Origin: Symbiodinium natans
Lineage: Eukaryota > Sar > Dinophyceae > Suessiales > Symbiodiniaceae
DNA: 64,000 bases
Reading direction: 5' to 3'
NCBI GenBank assembly: GCA_905221605.1
Contig: CAJNDS010002395.1
Coordinates: forward strand, 381,001 to 445,000
How positions within the stretch are numbered: the stretch's first letter is position 1; each line of letters opens with the position of its first letter. Shown here piece after piece: positions 20,747 through 33,226 of the stretch. The translations under genes were made by a program, and so were the position numbers. The notes under the pieces were generated by a model. That model was given only the letters and a program-made list of their open reading frames with translations. It did no database searches and had not been told where the DNA came from.

Positions 20747-21110
20747 CTTCGCCAAGGTCTTTCTGGAGCGGCCCATGGAGCCGGAGGGCCCGCTGCCCAC
20801 CGAGGTTTTGGAAGAGGAGGAGACACTTCTTTCGGGAGGAGGCGGTTGAGCTTGCAAGTTGGAGATTTTAAGGGTCCATTTTTCGGCATCTTCACCCTTG
20901 GCCTGGTTTCTTTAAACAGTGCTGGTAACCGCCACCTTTATGGGCCTGGGAGGACTTCGAGAAGTCTTGGACGCCCAGGCCAGCCCCAGAAAGAGCTGTG
21001 GCAGCTGGTGGATAGGACAGCCGAGACAGCCCAAGCCGAAGCAAGCACAAGTTGTTGCAATCAAAAGGGGTGATGATAACGGTAGCTATAAGACCAGCTA
21101 CGGAACGTAG
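20747..21110 (+). CDS. Two phased exons of an uncharacterised gene (5' part not found)
   Basis: Exon 20747-20844 (FAKVFLERPMEPEGPLPTEV followed by an acidic run) follows a CTTCCTCCCCAG acceptor. It joins in phase 1, across a 75-nt GT-AG intron, to exon 20920-21110 (LVTATFMGLGGLREVLDAQA, SPRKSCGSWW), which ends at TAG. A further coding-like scrap, EDTKLCFIKGVFS, lies just upstream at about 20683-20722. The residue make-up, a possible membrane segment and the consistent phases argue for a real gene; the start is missing. It may be an upstream part of the glycosyltransferase gene at 22 kb, but I could not join them in frame. Confidence 0.35.
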
Positions 21111-21260
21111 TGAGCAAGCAGCTCTTAAGCCCTTAGAAGCCTTAGCTGTGACAGGTCCCACACTGACAGAGGAGATGGCATCACGACAGCCGCTTTGAGC
21201 CGTCCATGTCGTACGGGCCTATTTTCCTGTGTCCCCTTTAAGGCGACAAGCCAACACACC

Positions 21261-21290
21261 TCTCACGGGTTCTCACGGGTTCTCACGGGA
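21261..21290. repeat. Decamer TCTCACGGGT, three copies
   Basis: Two perfect copies and a third with one change, in direct tandem. Confidence 0.85.
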
Positions 21291-22024
21291 GTCCGGACCC
21301 CTATAAGGCCTGCGGGGGGAAAGCTTTTGATGTCCAAGGTGTGCGCCTCGCATGTCGCGCCCCGTGCACTGCCACGGGGCTGCAGCATCGGAAGGCAGCT
21401 CCTCCGAGAGTCGACCGCGATGTTTGTGCGCCACAGAGTCTTGGGAGCTCTTTGTGGCTTGTGGTTACGACAGTTACGACATTCGAGGGTTGAAATGGTT
21501 GTGCTGTCATTCTTAAGTCAACCCTTCTGCAAATCCTGTCGAGTGCACATCCCCAGAGAACGCTGCAAACAGTCCTACTGAGTATCCTTGGAGTGCCCAC
21601 CGGAGAAGCCATCCAGAGAGAATCCCGCAAGAGTCCTGCTGTGTACTTGATCACACAACTCGGACATGTGGAACCGCACATGTTCTTCTCGGTCTTATCA
21701 CGAGTGAAGACTGTACCGCCTGAGGCGAAGTGTCCGTTCGTACTTGTCCTAAAACCGCAGGATGGCCCGCACATCGGGTACTTCTAGGGTGGGACGATGG
21801 GCAAATAATGGAGGGTGCACGGGGTTCATCAGTTTTCGTCAATAACTTTAGGTTCTCAACCGATCACATGGCTTTGCAACCAAGAGTGTGGGCTCGCTCC
21901 GAACCCATGAATTGTCCTAAGCCCATGAAGTTATGTTACCCTGAAAACTCCTCCGGCAGAACATATCTTCAAACTACTTATTCTACTTGACTTTGCCTTG
22001 CATGCTGCCTCAGAAGCATCTCAG

Positions 22025-24145
22025 GATCCGTCGCTGAAATGGAGACCGTCCTGACACGGCTTTACAAGGGCTATGTGAGATCTCGTCGCTCGACGTTGTC
22101 GGACAGCTGCGAGGTCGTACTGCTGCCCTCCTGGTCCATGGCCGAGCCGCACTTTGCAGATGGGTTTCGATATTACGGCCGCCGGGGCCTGGAGGACGAG
22201 CTGGATGACCGACCGCACTACCACAGTCAGCTGTACTCGGCCCGTGCTCACAAGGAGCGTGCGGACTGGTCTTTGATCCGCTCCCTCAAGCTCCTTTTGC
22301 CTATGGACTACGGGCCTCCGTCATCGCGGAACGTGCTGCCACGCAGCATCGTTGACTTGGCGCGGCGGATGCTGTCGCTTCACCTCGGGCCTTTCCCTGT
22401 GGGGCCCATGCACTTCGGAGTTCCCAAAGCTTCCATGGCTTCCGTGGCTCGGGGGAGGCGCCTGCGAAGTCCCGTGGATGCTTTGGATGCGCTGCAGAAC
22501 TCCATGATCGAAAGTTTCGATGCGGGACAGCCCAAGCCACTGCCTCGTGAGGCAGCCCTTCCTGGTCATGTTGGGGGCTACCGTACTTTTCGGGATGTAA
22601 GGGTCGTGGGAACCAGCATGTGTGGCGTGCAAGGACAGGTGCAGGTGACGATCGGGTCCGAGGGCACTTCTCCCAAGTTGCGCTTCTTCTGCCGCCCATG
22701 TGTGCGTGTGGAAGGCCCAGGTGAGGGATGCGAGCCAGACGCCCGTGCCTCACGTGCCTGCCGCGAGGGCTTGTCGGTGGACCAGCGGACTTTCCAGCTC
22801 CGCGGGTCCCCGGCTCAGGTGAATGCTGCGGTGTCCCTACTCGCCTTTGAGCCCCTCTCTGGCCAGTCCCATGGGCTGAGAGACTCACGGCTGACAGAGG
22901 AGGAGTTGCTGGCGCACTTTACCTCGATGGTCTTGGCTCTGGAGGAGCACTGTCCCGACCAAACGCATCAAAGTCCTACAAGTGCGCAGGAACCGCTGCG
23001 AATGCGGGCCCTGCTTGATGATGTCCAGGACCATATCACGGTTGTGGCTCACTCAGCCTCGCGCTGTGAGCTCTTGGACCGCCTCGGCACTTCCTTTCGG
23101 AGTGTCTACGAGCGCCTTCCTGTGCTAGTGACTTGCGAGTGTGCGGAAGGCGTGAACTGCGAAGGGCTCAAGGAGCGCCCGCATCCCAGCGTGTCGCACA
23201 TGTCTGTCGTGGATGTCCCGTTTGACTTCGGCTTGTCCCGTGGCAAGAAGCTGTTGGTTCATCGGGTGCAGACGGAATTCCTCCTTGTGCTGGACGATGA
23301 CTTCGTGCGATCACCTCTGTCATGCCTGGAGTGCATGCTCTGGCACATGCGAAGTCAGTTGCACTCGCTGACCCTACCTTTCGACCTCCTGGGCTTCCCC
23401 ATCCTCGAAGATGAGCGCAACTTCGGGGCCTTCCGCGGTCAGCTGCGCGCCACGAGCAACCGGCTCTATCTGGATCCCATGGTGGCTGATGGGGCCCCGG
23501 ATGGCTGCACACGTGTGGGGATCCATCCCATGGCCTTTCTGGGCAGGGTTGCCCGGTTGCGGGGCTTCAAGTTCCAGGATAACCTGCGGGTCGGGGAGCA
23601 CGAGCAGTTCTTCTATTCGAACAGTTACCTGGGCCTGCAGGCAGCCGTATGCTTCGACTCGACCTTCCCACATTTCCGGGTGAAGATGAAGGGTGAGTAC
23701 AAGCAGCGGAGGGATCGCATGCAGGAGCTCATGACCAAAGAGTTCACAAAGGTCGGCTTTCCCAGCATGATGCACCCTCTGGCCGACTTGGCAGTTTTGT
23801 GTGTTTTTTTTGGCGAAAACGGTCACAACTACATAGACTTAAGATTGTTAGTGGTCAAGCCAGAAACTCCGCTGCAGGTACCTGCTTCAAAAGTACGATG
23901 CCCTCAGTGCTGCAGACCACAATGAGTTTATATCCAAGGCCATGCGACAGAGACGGCAAACTCCCGTTTCGTCCCCACCGCTTGGATTGAGCCTGAAATC
24001 CTTCCCCGAAGCCGCAAACCGCAGCAAACTAGGCATTGAGCAAAATGATTCGCTCGACCACAGGACGTGCCGCCTTGGCAGATATCGGACGACACCTGCG
24101 GCCCCCAGCCGGATCCGCCAGCGTCATGGCCATGGTTGGAGGTGA
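22025..24145 (+). CDS. GT-A fold glycosyltransferase (beta-1,4-GalNAc-transferase/GT12-like), at least two exons
   Basis: The first ATG is at 22039; an acceptor (TCTCAG|GA) at 22024 with an open frame before the ATG leaves room for upstream exons. Exon 1 runs to 23798; a 79-nt intron (GTGTGT...CTGCAG) joins TT|G to exon 23878-24145, giving about 675 residues. Residues 365-560 carry the catalytic features: VLVTCECAEGVNCEGL, GLSRGKKLLVHRVQTEFLLV, the metal-binding DDD (23293-23301, VLDDDFV), HPMAFLGRVARLRGFKFQDN and VGEHEQFFYSN, then a basic KMKGEYKQRRDRM. The pattern GLS.G...L..TEF..LLDDDF with a later EH..FF is that of the GM2-synthase-type transferases, which add HexNAc from a UDP-sugar. The N-terminal 360 residues are not recognised. 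No signal anchor is visible in the part seen, so Golgi targeting would need an upstream exon. Donor and acceptor sugars are not predicted. Confidence 0.75.
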
Positions 24146-25684
24146 ATGTGGTTGCGGGTTATCTCGGGCCAAGTCTCAAGGTCTCAAGGTTTTGAGCCGG
24201 AGAACGGCGTTCGCGCCCAGTGCTTATCTCCGCATCCGCGTGGCCCAGGTGGAGTTCGACATGCCCCTTGCTGGCCGTTTCAGGACGACGGGATGTGCTT
24301 GACTCGTGCAACTGTAGACTCCCCGCTATCTTGGGAAATTTTAAGTCATTAAGCCGATGGACTGCAAACCCTAGTTCCAACCCGCCGATCCCCGAGGTTC
24401 TTTGTGGCTGTCTTCTCTTCGGCCACGGACACCGGCGCCCAGTTTCGCCGCCTTCTGCGCGGTGAGGAGGAGCAGGCACAGTCACCTCGCGGCACTCAGT
24501 CGTTCTAAGGCTCCAAAAGCTCTCTAAAACTGCTCAAACTGGTACGAAGCTGTCTTCGCACATGCAGGCCTGCGGCATCACACCTCGTCACTGAAAGTAA
24601 TGGGACCAGACATTTCTGCACGTGAGTCTGGTGTTGCGGGCGTCAAGCCTGGCAAGTTTGAGGGTGGCAGTCAAGGGTCGTAGCTTCGAGAACCCCAACC
24701 CCAACCCCAACCACCAGACGCCGCACGATGCTGGCGTTTGTGTGTGAAAGTCGAAAACGCTTGAAGCGCCCAAAAGAGCCTGTCAACATCCCAAAAGATT
24801 GAAAAGAGCCCTAAAAGCCTTGGCCACCAAGCAGTCTTGGGCCTTTTGGGGCTCCGAGGATGGCTTGGTTGCCCCGGCTTGCTGACCTGGCGGCGGTGAG
24901 CTGGGCATTCTTTCTGGACGAGGCCGGGTGTTGCCTTTTTTTTCAGCAGAACAGGACGAACAGGATGAACAGGAAGAGCAGGAAGAGCAGGAATAGCAGG
25001 AAGAACAAGGAAAGGCCTGAACCACGAGCCTTAGCGCTCCAAAGCCTACGCGAAGCTCCCAAATCCTGTGAGGCTGCAGCTGATGTTCCCTATGTGGCCG
25101 ACGAGGTGTCCACATGGGCAGACTAACGCGCTTGAGCTTTGTTAAGACTAAGACTGAGGTGGCACATAGGCTGTCGGTTTGAAGTCATGAGCTTCGTCCA
25201 GGGTCGCACCTGGATGCTAGTGAGCATTTGTTTCAGAAGCCGGTAGCTTGCGATGTTATCGCTTCAGGCTCTGCCCGCTACTCAACTTGTAACCTTCTCC
25301 AGAGTTGGAGCACTGGAAGTGCTGTTGAAGTACTGACCGCGGTGTGCTTATGCCGTGGGGGGCAGGATCTGTGGCCGTCATAGCGCCTAGTCAACCCTGA
25401 GGCGAGCTCTGACACCCGAAGCTTTCAGGTTGAATTCCGCAGACCTGAGACTCAAGAAATCCTTAAATTACTTAAATTCCATAACACCACATTAACAGGA
25501 GGCCGAGTTTGGTGACATCGTCTACTTGCCTTCGGCCGGCCAGCCGACCACGGCCGAACCCTCCTCGGCTGCTGAATCTGCAGGTTAAGGCGGTCAAGGT
25601 CTCGCACGGCAAGCCTGTTGCATCCTGTTGTATCTGTTGCCTCGAACTGCAACAAGGCCCGAAAGTTCGGATGTCGACACAATT
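24146..25684. other. Gene-poor stretch
   Basis: Short overlapping frames only. A plus-strand run coding Asn/Arg/Lys/Ser repeats, AGGAAGAGCAGGAAGAGCAG, lies at about 24950-25015. CCCCAACCCCAACCCCAACC occurs near 24693. No recognised gene. Confidence 0.35.
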
Positions 25685-26412
25685 CTAGCAAAAGAAATGT
25701 GCAGGGAAGGGGGGGGGGTCTCTGAAAGAGCTGACGGTGACGCTCTCAGGAGCAGCTTCGCTGGGCTTTTGCCTTCTTGCACCTTGGCTTCCAACAGATC
25801 CCTGTACTCTCACGGACGGGCAGCCCCACAGCAAGCTTTCCTGCTTCAGCCTTGGCAACAAGACCGGAGCTCCCAGGCAGCGCTTCCAGTTCCGCTGGCT
25901 CGCCATTGTCCAGGAGGCCCGTTCCTCTGCGGCCAAGCGTGGCAGCGTGCTCGAAACAAAAAATCGCGAGGCGCTGACAACGCCGTGCTGCCACCTCAGC
26001 CACTCCCCCTGGCCCAGGATGCTTTCGTGAACGTCGCTGTGCGGCTTCGTCTCCAATGGTATCGAAGGTTTGGGCTGGGCCTGGTAGGCTTCAGAGATCT
26101 CAAAAAAGCTGCGCAATGCTGAGAATCTCCAAGGCTTCCGTAACGGCCACAGGGCTCCAGCAGGTTGTGGCATACCTCTTCCACTTTTCCAAATCGAGGC
26201 TTCTGGGCAAGGTGTCGGAGATTGAGCAGGCAGCTGGCAATGCGGCGTCTCGTTTCCTGGCAAAAAGGTTCCAGGTGTTGGGTTGGGCATTTGCCTGGGT
26301 TACTCGGTCAATGCAAGCCAAGCCAGAATGCCAGAACGGGCAGCCACCCAGGAACGGTGCTTGGCCACTGGCAGAGCGACTGGCAGACGGCAGGGTGCCT
26401 TGCTTAGTCTAG
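25685..26412. other. Coding-like frames on both strands, unresolved
   Basis: On the plus strand, GAPRQRFQFRWLAIVQEARS (about 25860-25930) and LQQVVAYLFHFSKSRLLGKV (about 26155-26215) have plausible composition. On the minus strand, LLDNGEPAELEALPGSSG over the same bases looks equally plausible. No domain, start or consistent splice phase settles the strand. At most a gene fragment. Confidence 0.25.
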
Positions 26413-29134
26413 CATCCTCTCGTTGAAGGTTATTTGCCCACAGAAGCTCAATCGAGCTGCCTGAAACACTGCGCGAATGAAGTGGAGAGACGCTGGCCCC
26501 TAACGTCGTCCAGTGGCGGATCCATGCAGATCCAAGCATCTCCGGTTCTTGCCATTGTTCGTAGCAGAGGTTGTAGGCTGACATTGAGCGCCCAGGCTCA
26601 GCCTCGTCTTCGTGGTACTTACGCAGGAGGGACTTTGGGGGTTGGGGTCGGGGGAGGACGAAGGGTTGCAAAAGTTGAGAGTGTGATGCGCATCTTGGGT
26701 TCAGCGGAGGATGTCTTCCACTTGTTGGCCTCCAAACGTTTGGTCAAGCGCTTGCGGACGGACATAGAGGCGCCGTGCCGAACTTGGAGCTGAGATTCTT
26801 GGGGTGCGTGGTGAGTCGGGTGTCTTTGCACGGGGGTGATCCGGTCGGAGTTAGAGGGGGGGCATGCCCCGAACCATCCCGAACCCAAAGCCTTTGAATT
26901 TGTGCTAGCAGCAGACCGTCCGGAAACTTGGAGGCATGTCAGGGATGAAGGCATGTCAATCAGGAGCCCCGAAGTTGGGGACAGACGAAAGAAGCCCATG
27001 GGAGGCCCTTGACGTAAAGCAAGGGCTCGAGTCGGCTCGAGTATACCTTGTTTGCTTGCCCCAAAATTGGGAAACGGCCTTGTTTTTTCACCTAAGCCCA
27101 CCATAGCCCTCTGCTTGTTGACGGTCGCAATGAAGCCCCCTGAAAGTCGGAAAAGCTTTTGCCACAGGGTGCCGGTGCGGCTCTGAGCGCCTGGATCGAG
27201 CCGTTGTCGCTGCACCGGGAGCCTATGCCCGGGGTCTACCCAGGACGTCTCTCCATGTCCCTTTCTTTTTGGCAATCTCTGCACGTCCTCTGCCCGAAAG
27301 GACGCCGCATGCCTAGCGACTGCCCCATGGACGCCTCGGTGCTGCACCCGGTCAACCCAGCGGATTTCTTGGTGCTCAGTGAGGCAGCTCTGCAAGGCCC
27401 CGTGCGGGTGCAGGGGGTGTGGAAACGGTGGCCAAGTGTTTGAATGAGGCGGAGGGGGGGGGGGGTGGGGTGCAGACTTGGAGGTCCGCCATGCGAGGTG
27501 CTGGAGTACATGCGCCAGCAAGGCACGTTGAGAGTTTCGGAATGGGCCAAATGGTGTAGAGTTTTCCTAGATATATTATGCTACGGCTGCAGTCTAGGAT
27601 TTCGGGAGTTTGGAACGTCAATCATGCAGGTTTTTGTTATCATCCGCAGCGCTCATAGGACATGGACATGGTGCCAGGTGGCGTGCAGCGCTGAACAAGG
27701 CGTGGTGAGCACACATCGGCAACGAGGGCGCCAAGGCCAAGGAGCTTTTGATGTTCGACTCCTGTATGCTGCCAGTCCGTCGCAGAGTCCTAAATAACCT
27801 CGATAGCTTAGCTCCATCTGCTAGGTGTTGTCTCCGTGCTCTTCGCCAGTGTCATCTGGTGGCCTTTGTCAGGGTCTTGAACGTCTTGTGGAGAAAGGCA
27901 AAGGCACACGGTCCCCACTTGAAGCCGAGTGCCGACAAGGACTAGAGCCAGAAGAAATCTGGGGACCTGCTGTGATGTCCAGCCTGCGATATCGGCCCAC
28001 GAGCTCCAGAACCTCAAAGAGATCGCGGCTCTTCTCACGGGGCCCGGACGATGGTGCTGTCCGTGCGATGCGGGGAAGCGAACAAAAGGAGCCGCCGCAA
28101 TCTTGGAATGATGCGCGAACAGACAAAGATCACCAGGACTGAAGCCCCGACTCAGGTTGGGCGATTGCTGCAGCGCTTGGCGCCTGCTTCCCGACACGTC
28201 CTGGTGTCGCTCGGCTAGCGCGCAGAGAAACCATGCACATCCGTTTCTCAATGAGCCCGACTCGCTGATGTGCAAAGGCACGTCGACGAAAAGCGCCAGA
28301 CACTCAGCTGTCGCGCCGGCGAGAGCTGGCGCTGGAGCTGGCACATCAGGGGTACATTTGATATGCACGGTACACACGCTGCATCACAGTACGCTGGACG
28401 CTTCTCGTCAGTGCTGGCATTCATGTCACCATGAGATCTGAGCTTGGCCTCCTTGTGTGCCAAAGGCACTCAACTCCCCTTGAACTCCATCCAAAGGTCC
28501 CGACTACTTGCAATTGCTCGAGGAGTCGGCTCCGACCTGAGCGGGCTTGCCAGGGCCATTCTCCGGCGCATAGACAGAGACGCTTAACCATCATGTACTT
28601 CCAGCACTGGCAACCCGTTCTGCAGACACAGCAGACGCCACCGAGTTTATTGATAGGTCTTGGACGACCTGTTTTTTAAACCATGTTTGACCTGTAGACA
28701 CATGCCTCAGCAGCGCTTTATCCAGTGTGCAAGGTCGGTCGCCTGGGGCTCGAGGACAAAGTCTCCTTGAGGTCCAGGTACCGTGTGAACCGGGGTGGCG
28801 TGGGGAAGCTCAGAGACGGCCTTTGGGATGCGAGTCGCAGTCGCTGGAGTCTGGGGAGATCGGCTTGGCTATTTTTTTCTGCGGGCCAAAAGAAATCTTG
28901 TCGAGGCTTTGGCTGCTCTGAAGCACTTGGCTTTGTTTGGAGGACTCTGCGGTTTTCCTAAGGATAGTTTTCTCCTTGGGTCAAAGGGTTAAAGGGAATG
29001 CTGGCTAGGCGGAAGCTGAGGTCAGCACTCTTGCAGTTTGGCTCTGGGGTATGTCCTGGCTCCTTCAAAATGACCGGAGCTCGGAAGTCAGCAAAGGGGA
29101 GAGGTATTAAAAGAGGCTTGCTATCCTGTCTCAG
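26413..29134. other. Gene-poor stretch, isolated coding-like scraps
   Basis: A 300-codon minus frame (26619-27521) is Pro/His/Arg-rich and reads through a 12-nt G run, so I take it as chance. The plus frame 27159-27443 and the scrap RLGYFFLRAKRNLVEALAAL near 28860 are possible exons without partners. Confidence 0.3.
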
Positions 29135-29877
29135 GTGGAGGGGTGGGACTACTACATCAACCTCAATGTCGTGGCCCGAGCAGCCGCTTCTAGTGCATGT
29201 CCTTGGAAGCGAAGCTTCGCCTGCCCAACATGCTGCTGAATCATCTTGTTTCTGGAGTGGGGTCCGATGTGCACCTTTTCATTCATCGCCTCATACGTGC
29301 CTTGACGAGACAAGAGGCACTTTATCACTTGTCACTTGACTTTGCATGGCCAAGCAGAGGACTCAGACTATCCCGTTGCGGACCTAGCCTCCCTGCGGCG
29401 TTTTCTTTGGTTGAACAACGGCAGCAACTTTGTGAACATCGGCTCAGCCTACAAGGAGCGAAGGAAGGCATTGTGACATGTGGGTCGAACGTCGTGCAAG
29501 TTTCGTGCATCTCGTGGATACGTGTGGCATGCTTTGGCCCGTCAGTGACAGAGCGCAATTCTGAAGCCCTGCAATGCGGCACCAAAACGCGTTCAAGAGG
29601 ACTGTGACTGCGGGCGGTATCTGGTCTACGAGTGCAAGGATGAGCTGTACTCCATCGCTCCAGAGACCCGGCGGGTCGGGGGGGAGGGGAGAACCCCAGA
29701 AAGTTCTAGAACGCCTCAGAAAGTGCTTTCTCTGCTTGTGTCAGGCCACAAGCTCTTCCTGCACCTTCCCTGCAAAGCCTCTCTGCAATGCCTCCGGCAT
29801 ACCTTCAGGTATCCCCGGCGCCCCGAGTTGAACCACGCCTCGGGGCCGAACCTGGTGGTCGCCCGCCGCAAGCTCTT
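29135..29877 (+). CDS. Exons of an unrecognised multi-exon gene
   Basis: Segment 29135-29192 (VEGWDYYINLNVVARAAAS) joins in phase 1, across a 165-nt GT-AG intron, to 29358-29467 (DSDYPVADLASLRRFLWLNN, GSNFVNIGSAYKERRK). A GC donor at 29468 would then join in phase 0 to 29600-29673 (DCDCGRYLVYECKDELYSIA). A fourth coding-like block, 29746-29877 (HKLFLHLPCKASLQCLRHTF, RPELNHASGPNLVVARRKLL), follows a TGTGTCAG acceptor but I could not phase it to the third. It runs into a 23-G homopolymer. The family is not recognised. The first join is good; later ones are tentative, as is the use of a GC donor, although such introns are known in dinoflagellates. Confidence 0.35.
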
Positions 29878-29900
29878 GGGGGGGGGGGGGGGGGGGGGGG
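29878..29900 (+). repeat. Poly-G run, 23 nt
   Basis: An unbroken G tract directly after a coding-like segment. Its length may be unreliable in the assembly. Confidence 0.9.
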
Positions 29901-32900
29901 AGGTTCTGCTTTGTTGCGCTTTCGGGTCGCTTGGGACTTCTGGGTCCAAACTTATGATACCTTGGCCAAAAAAAGGCATGAGCCCCTGCAGCCACAGCCA
30001 AGGCCATCACATGGGACTTTGCGCACTACATAGACGCTTGGATGCCAGGAACCAGAGGGTTGCAGCCCTCGGAGGTTGTCTGGAGTTCTGACTTTCTGCT
30101 GAAGGCTTTCGGTTTCGGGCCTGGGTTTCATCTTCGGTTTTGAAGGGCAGGAACCCAATTTTGGATATCTGTTTCCATGTGGGGCTCCTAGATGACTATA
30201 CAGGAAGCATCAGCAGCTGTGGCCGATCGTGCGGAACTTATTCAAGGTTGCTTGAGGTTTCGTTGAAAAATACTTTTAGAACATGACGTAATGCGAAACT
30301 ATCCCTGCCAAACTCCAAGGACACAAATCGGGACGTGGCGCTCACGCCCGTGCAGCAAGTACTGGAGGATCTGAGTATCCATGCTGAGCAGGGTGTTTTT
30401 GGCTGCGTGGGATGTCTTGGGTGAAAGTGTTTTGAGTCCCCACAGCAGATGCCCGTGATGGAAGCCCCAAAGCCTGAGCACCCAACCGTCGAACAATCTC
30501 TCGACTGAAGCAATGCCACATCAAGGCATCCTCCAGCAACCTGACGAGAAGTTTTTCCAGTGGCTCGGCTCCTGTCGGATAAGCTTTTGGACCCAGGTCT
30601 TGTTTGGCAGCTCTGGCACAGTGATGCGCATGTTAGGGGGCTTGGCTGAGGACGATGTCGCTGAACAGTCGCCGCCTTGGTATGGAAAGCGCATCTGCAC
30701 GACTCATGACTCCGACGTGTCCTGAAGCTTCAAACTCCAAGCCTAGGGGTCGCCGCGACCGAAGCGACCCCAAAGATGCAAAGCCACCTGCAATTTTGCT
30801 GTGCACCTTGCCCCAGGCCCTTTCTGCCACCGGCATGTCCGCTGGGGCTTTCACATCTGGGATCCCGGGCTGATGTCTATGTCTCTGGCCTATTCTCGCA
30901 AGCAGTTTGCTTTTTGACCGAGCAAGGAAGGCAGCCCCCAATGTCCCCCAAGCTCTGAACTTACCTTTCACCCGAGGATCGGCCTCGGTTGGCCCCAGAT
31001 GCCTCGTCACCCGAGGTAGCGGGGCCTGCTTCTTGGCAGCCTGCGTCTCCGGGAAATTGCCTTTATCCCCTAGGCGCTAAACCCTCACCAGGGAAAATTC
31101 CTCAAAGGAACCTTTGGAAAGTGCAGAGCCCCTCAGCGAAGCTGCTCGAAGTTAGGAGCTGAAGATGCTGTCGCCACCCGTCCTCAACGAGAGCTTCTGG
31201 CCTCTGCTGGCCGAGGTGAAAAGTGCCCCGGCAACTTTGGGGAGATTCGGGGAGGTTGGGCTGGAATTGAGCAGTGCAAGATGGACTGCCTAGGGTACAA
31301 GATGATTTCCAAATCCTGTTGGGACTGCACCTTTAGTCCAGTTCTGTTACAGGCCAAAGGCAGGTCCTGGCAGCTCCAATCTCACAGCGGTTCGAGAGCC
31401 CCCGGCTTTGTTCCGCATTGAATTTCGTGAACATTATACGCTGGAATGCCGGCACTCCTTGGCAGGCAAAGGCATGGCTGTCTTTTTCGCACGGAAATTT
31501 GACAACAACCTGACGCTAGCTCTTCAGGACAAGGGGTCCGATTCTTTAGCCTCGCGAAGATCCACGTAAGAGTTTTGTTGAGGTAGCGGTAGCATCTTTC
31601 TCGGAGTTGCGTGCTTTTTCTTCGATGAATGACGAGAGTTCTGTTCGGTTCTGATACGAGCAGAGAAGAGATACCCACTGCTAGTTGGACAGTACATGGT
31701 GTTTGGTTCGGGCTTCAGGGCACCAGTACATGGTGTTTGGCTCCGGTTTCGGGGGAACCAGCAGGTGGTGCCTCGAGCTCAAATCAACATACCCGAGTCG
31801 CGAGAGGCGGAATGCGCACACCTTGTTTCGAGGACCTTTAACCTTTAACCCCACACGCACGTAAACAGCCACGTGGGCCGTGGGCCAAGCGGCTTCAGCA
31901 GGATCGTATCGATGCCGCCATTGATGGCCGCAGCGCTGATGTCGCCTGGGGCAGTGCAGGCACCACCACACACATGCAGGGGCTCAGTCAACATCAGGTC
32001 ATTGTCGGTTTATTTGGCTGTGATATGCCGTGATTTCGTTAATCCTTTATCTTTGCACCATTCTAAGCTTCAACCCTGCGTCCTGAGACGGCAGCCCAAA
32101 CATTCTGGTCTAGGTCCCTGGCTGCCGGTGAAGGCGGCCAGGCGTCTGGCGTGGCTCAAGGTGACCGCAGGGTCTAGGTTTCTCGGGTGTTGCGGTTCTT
32201 GAGCTCGTGGCGGTTGGTACTTAGCAAGATTGGTCCCATAGAAACAGAATTGGTGATGAATTCGGTCCCAAGAATGATTCTGTTTTACAATGGTGCAGGC
32301 TCCGAGAGATCGTATTTGCTATCTGAGTTGTGGAAGCTGAAGCGCTGTTTGGAGTCGTGGGTTGTCTTGCAACTCAAGTTCCGGGTCATGGGAGGCCTGC
32401 GTCACGCGAGCTTTTGGTAATTTTCTGGTTGTGTGCCCGTTGTAGCTGGCAAGTCCTGGTAACCTGGCATCTCGCGGTTTGGAGTAGCAGGCTTTGATGG
32501 AATATGGTGTGGACAACACGCTACAAAGCAGTTTCTAACGGGTTGCCTGACCATTCTGTTGTCCTTGCATCTGCAGCCAAGTTCCCTGCGTATTCCTCCG
32601 TTTGATGACCATGGCCGCCCGAGCCTTTGCAGGCGCTCTTTCAAGCAACTACTTCGGCCGGGGCCTTCCCTCCGATGCTTAGCGAAGTTCCGCAATGAAG
32701 GGTTTGCCAGGGGTGAGTGTCGGTGCAGTTCTTGTCCCCCAAATTTTAAGTTCTTTCGTCTCTGCTCCAGAACGCTGAGCTCTGCCACTGTGCCATTGTA
32801 GGCCTAGTGTTGCCTTGCGAGGCCCTTGCGCCAGAGAAGGTTGCGGTGCGCCCCCAGCGTTCCATGAGATGTATTTCAACGCAAAAAGCGATTTTTGGGA

Positions 32901-33186
32901 GTGCTTCCCAGAGCCCACTTACAGCTATGCTCCTGCGCAGCACTGCGCAGCCAGTCAAAGAACCCAACACAGTCAGAGATAAGCAGAGGACCTTGCTAAG
33001 AAGCATCTGGGGACAGAGCAGCGTCGCCCTGAGAGGCATGGAAGGAGGCGCCGCGCGACGGCGTCTACTTTGGTATGCAGCCTGGGGCCCCGTGCAAAAG
33101 CCTGGTGCTAGCCTGGTGCTGCGTGCAGGGGGCTTTTCGAACTAGGTGGGTTCCTCGCACAAAGGCCCTCAGCCTCAGCTGGAAAG
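29901..33186. other. Gene-poor stretch
   Basis: No recognised gene. A 30-bp unit beginning AGTACATGGTGTTTGG occurs twice at 31691-31720 and 31725-31754 with a few changes. The minus frame 31382-31678 (RCYRYLNKTLTWIFARLKNR) has a natural-looking composition but no family or partner exon. Confidence 0.35.
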
Positions 33187-33226
33187 CCTCATTGATCCTC
33201 ATTGATCCTCATTGATCCTCATTGTT
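33187..33226. repeat. Decamer CCTCATTGAT, four copies
   Basis: Three perfect copies and a fourth ending TT instead of AT. Confidence 0.9.

Noticed and set aside
24690-24712. CCCCAACCCCAACCCCAACC, telomere-like
   Set aside because: Too short and not the TTTAGGG type expected in dinoflagellates.
26619-27521. Minus-strand open frame of 300 codons
   Set aside because: Pro/His/Arg-rich, reads through a G homopolymer as polyproline, no domain or partner exon; open mainly because the region is GC-rich.
31691-31754. Two 30-bp direct repeats as target-site duplications
   Set aside because: Only a few bases apart, with no element between them; a simple local duplication.
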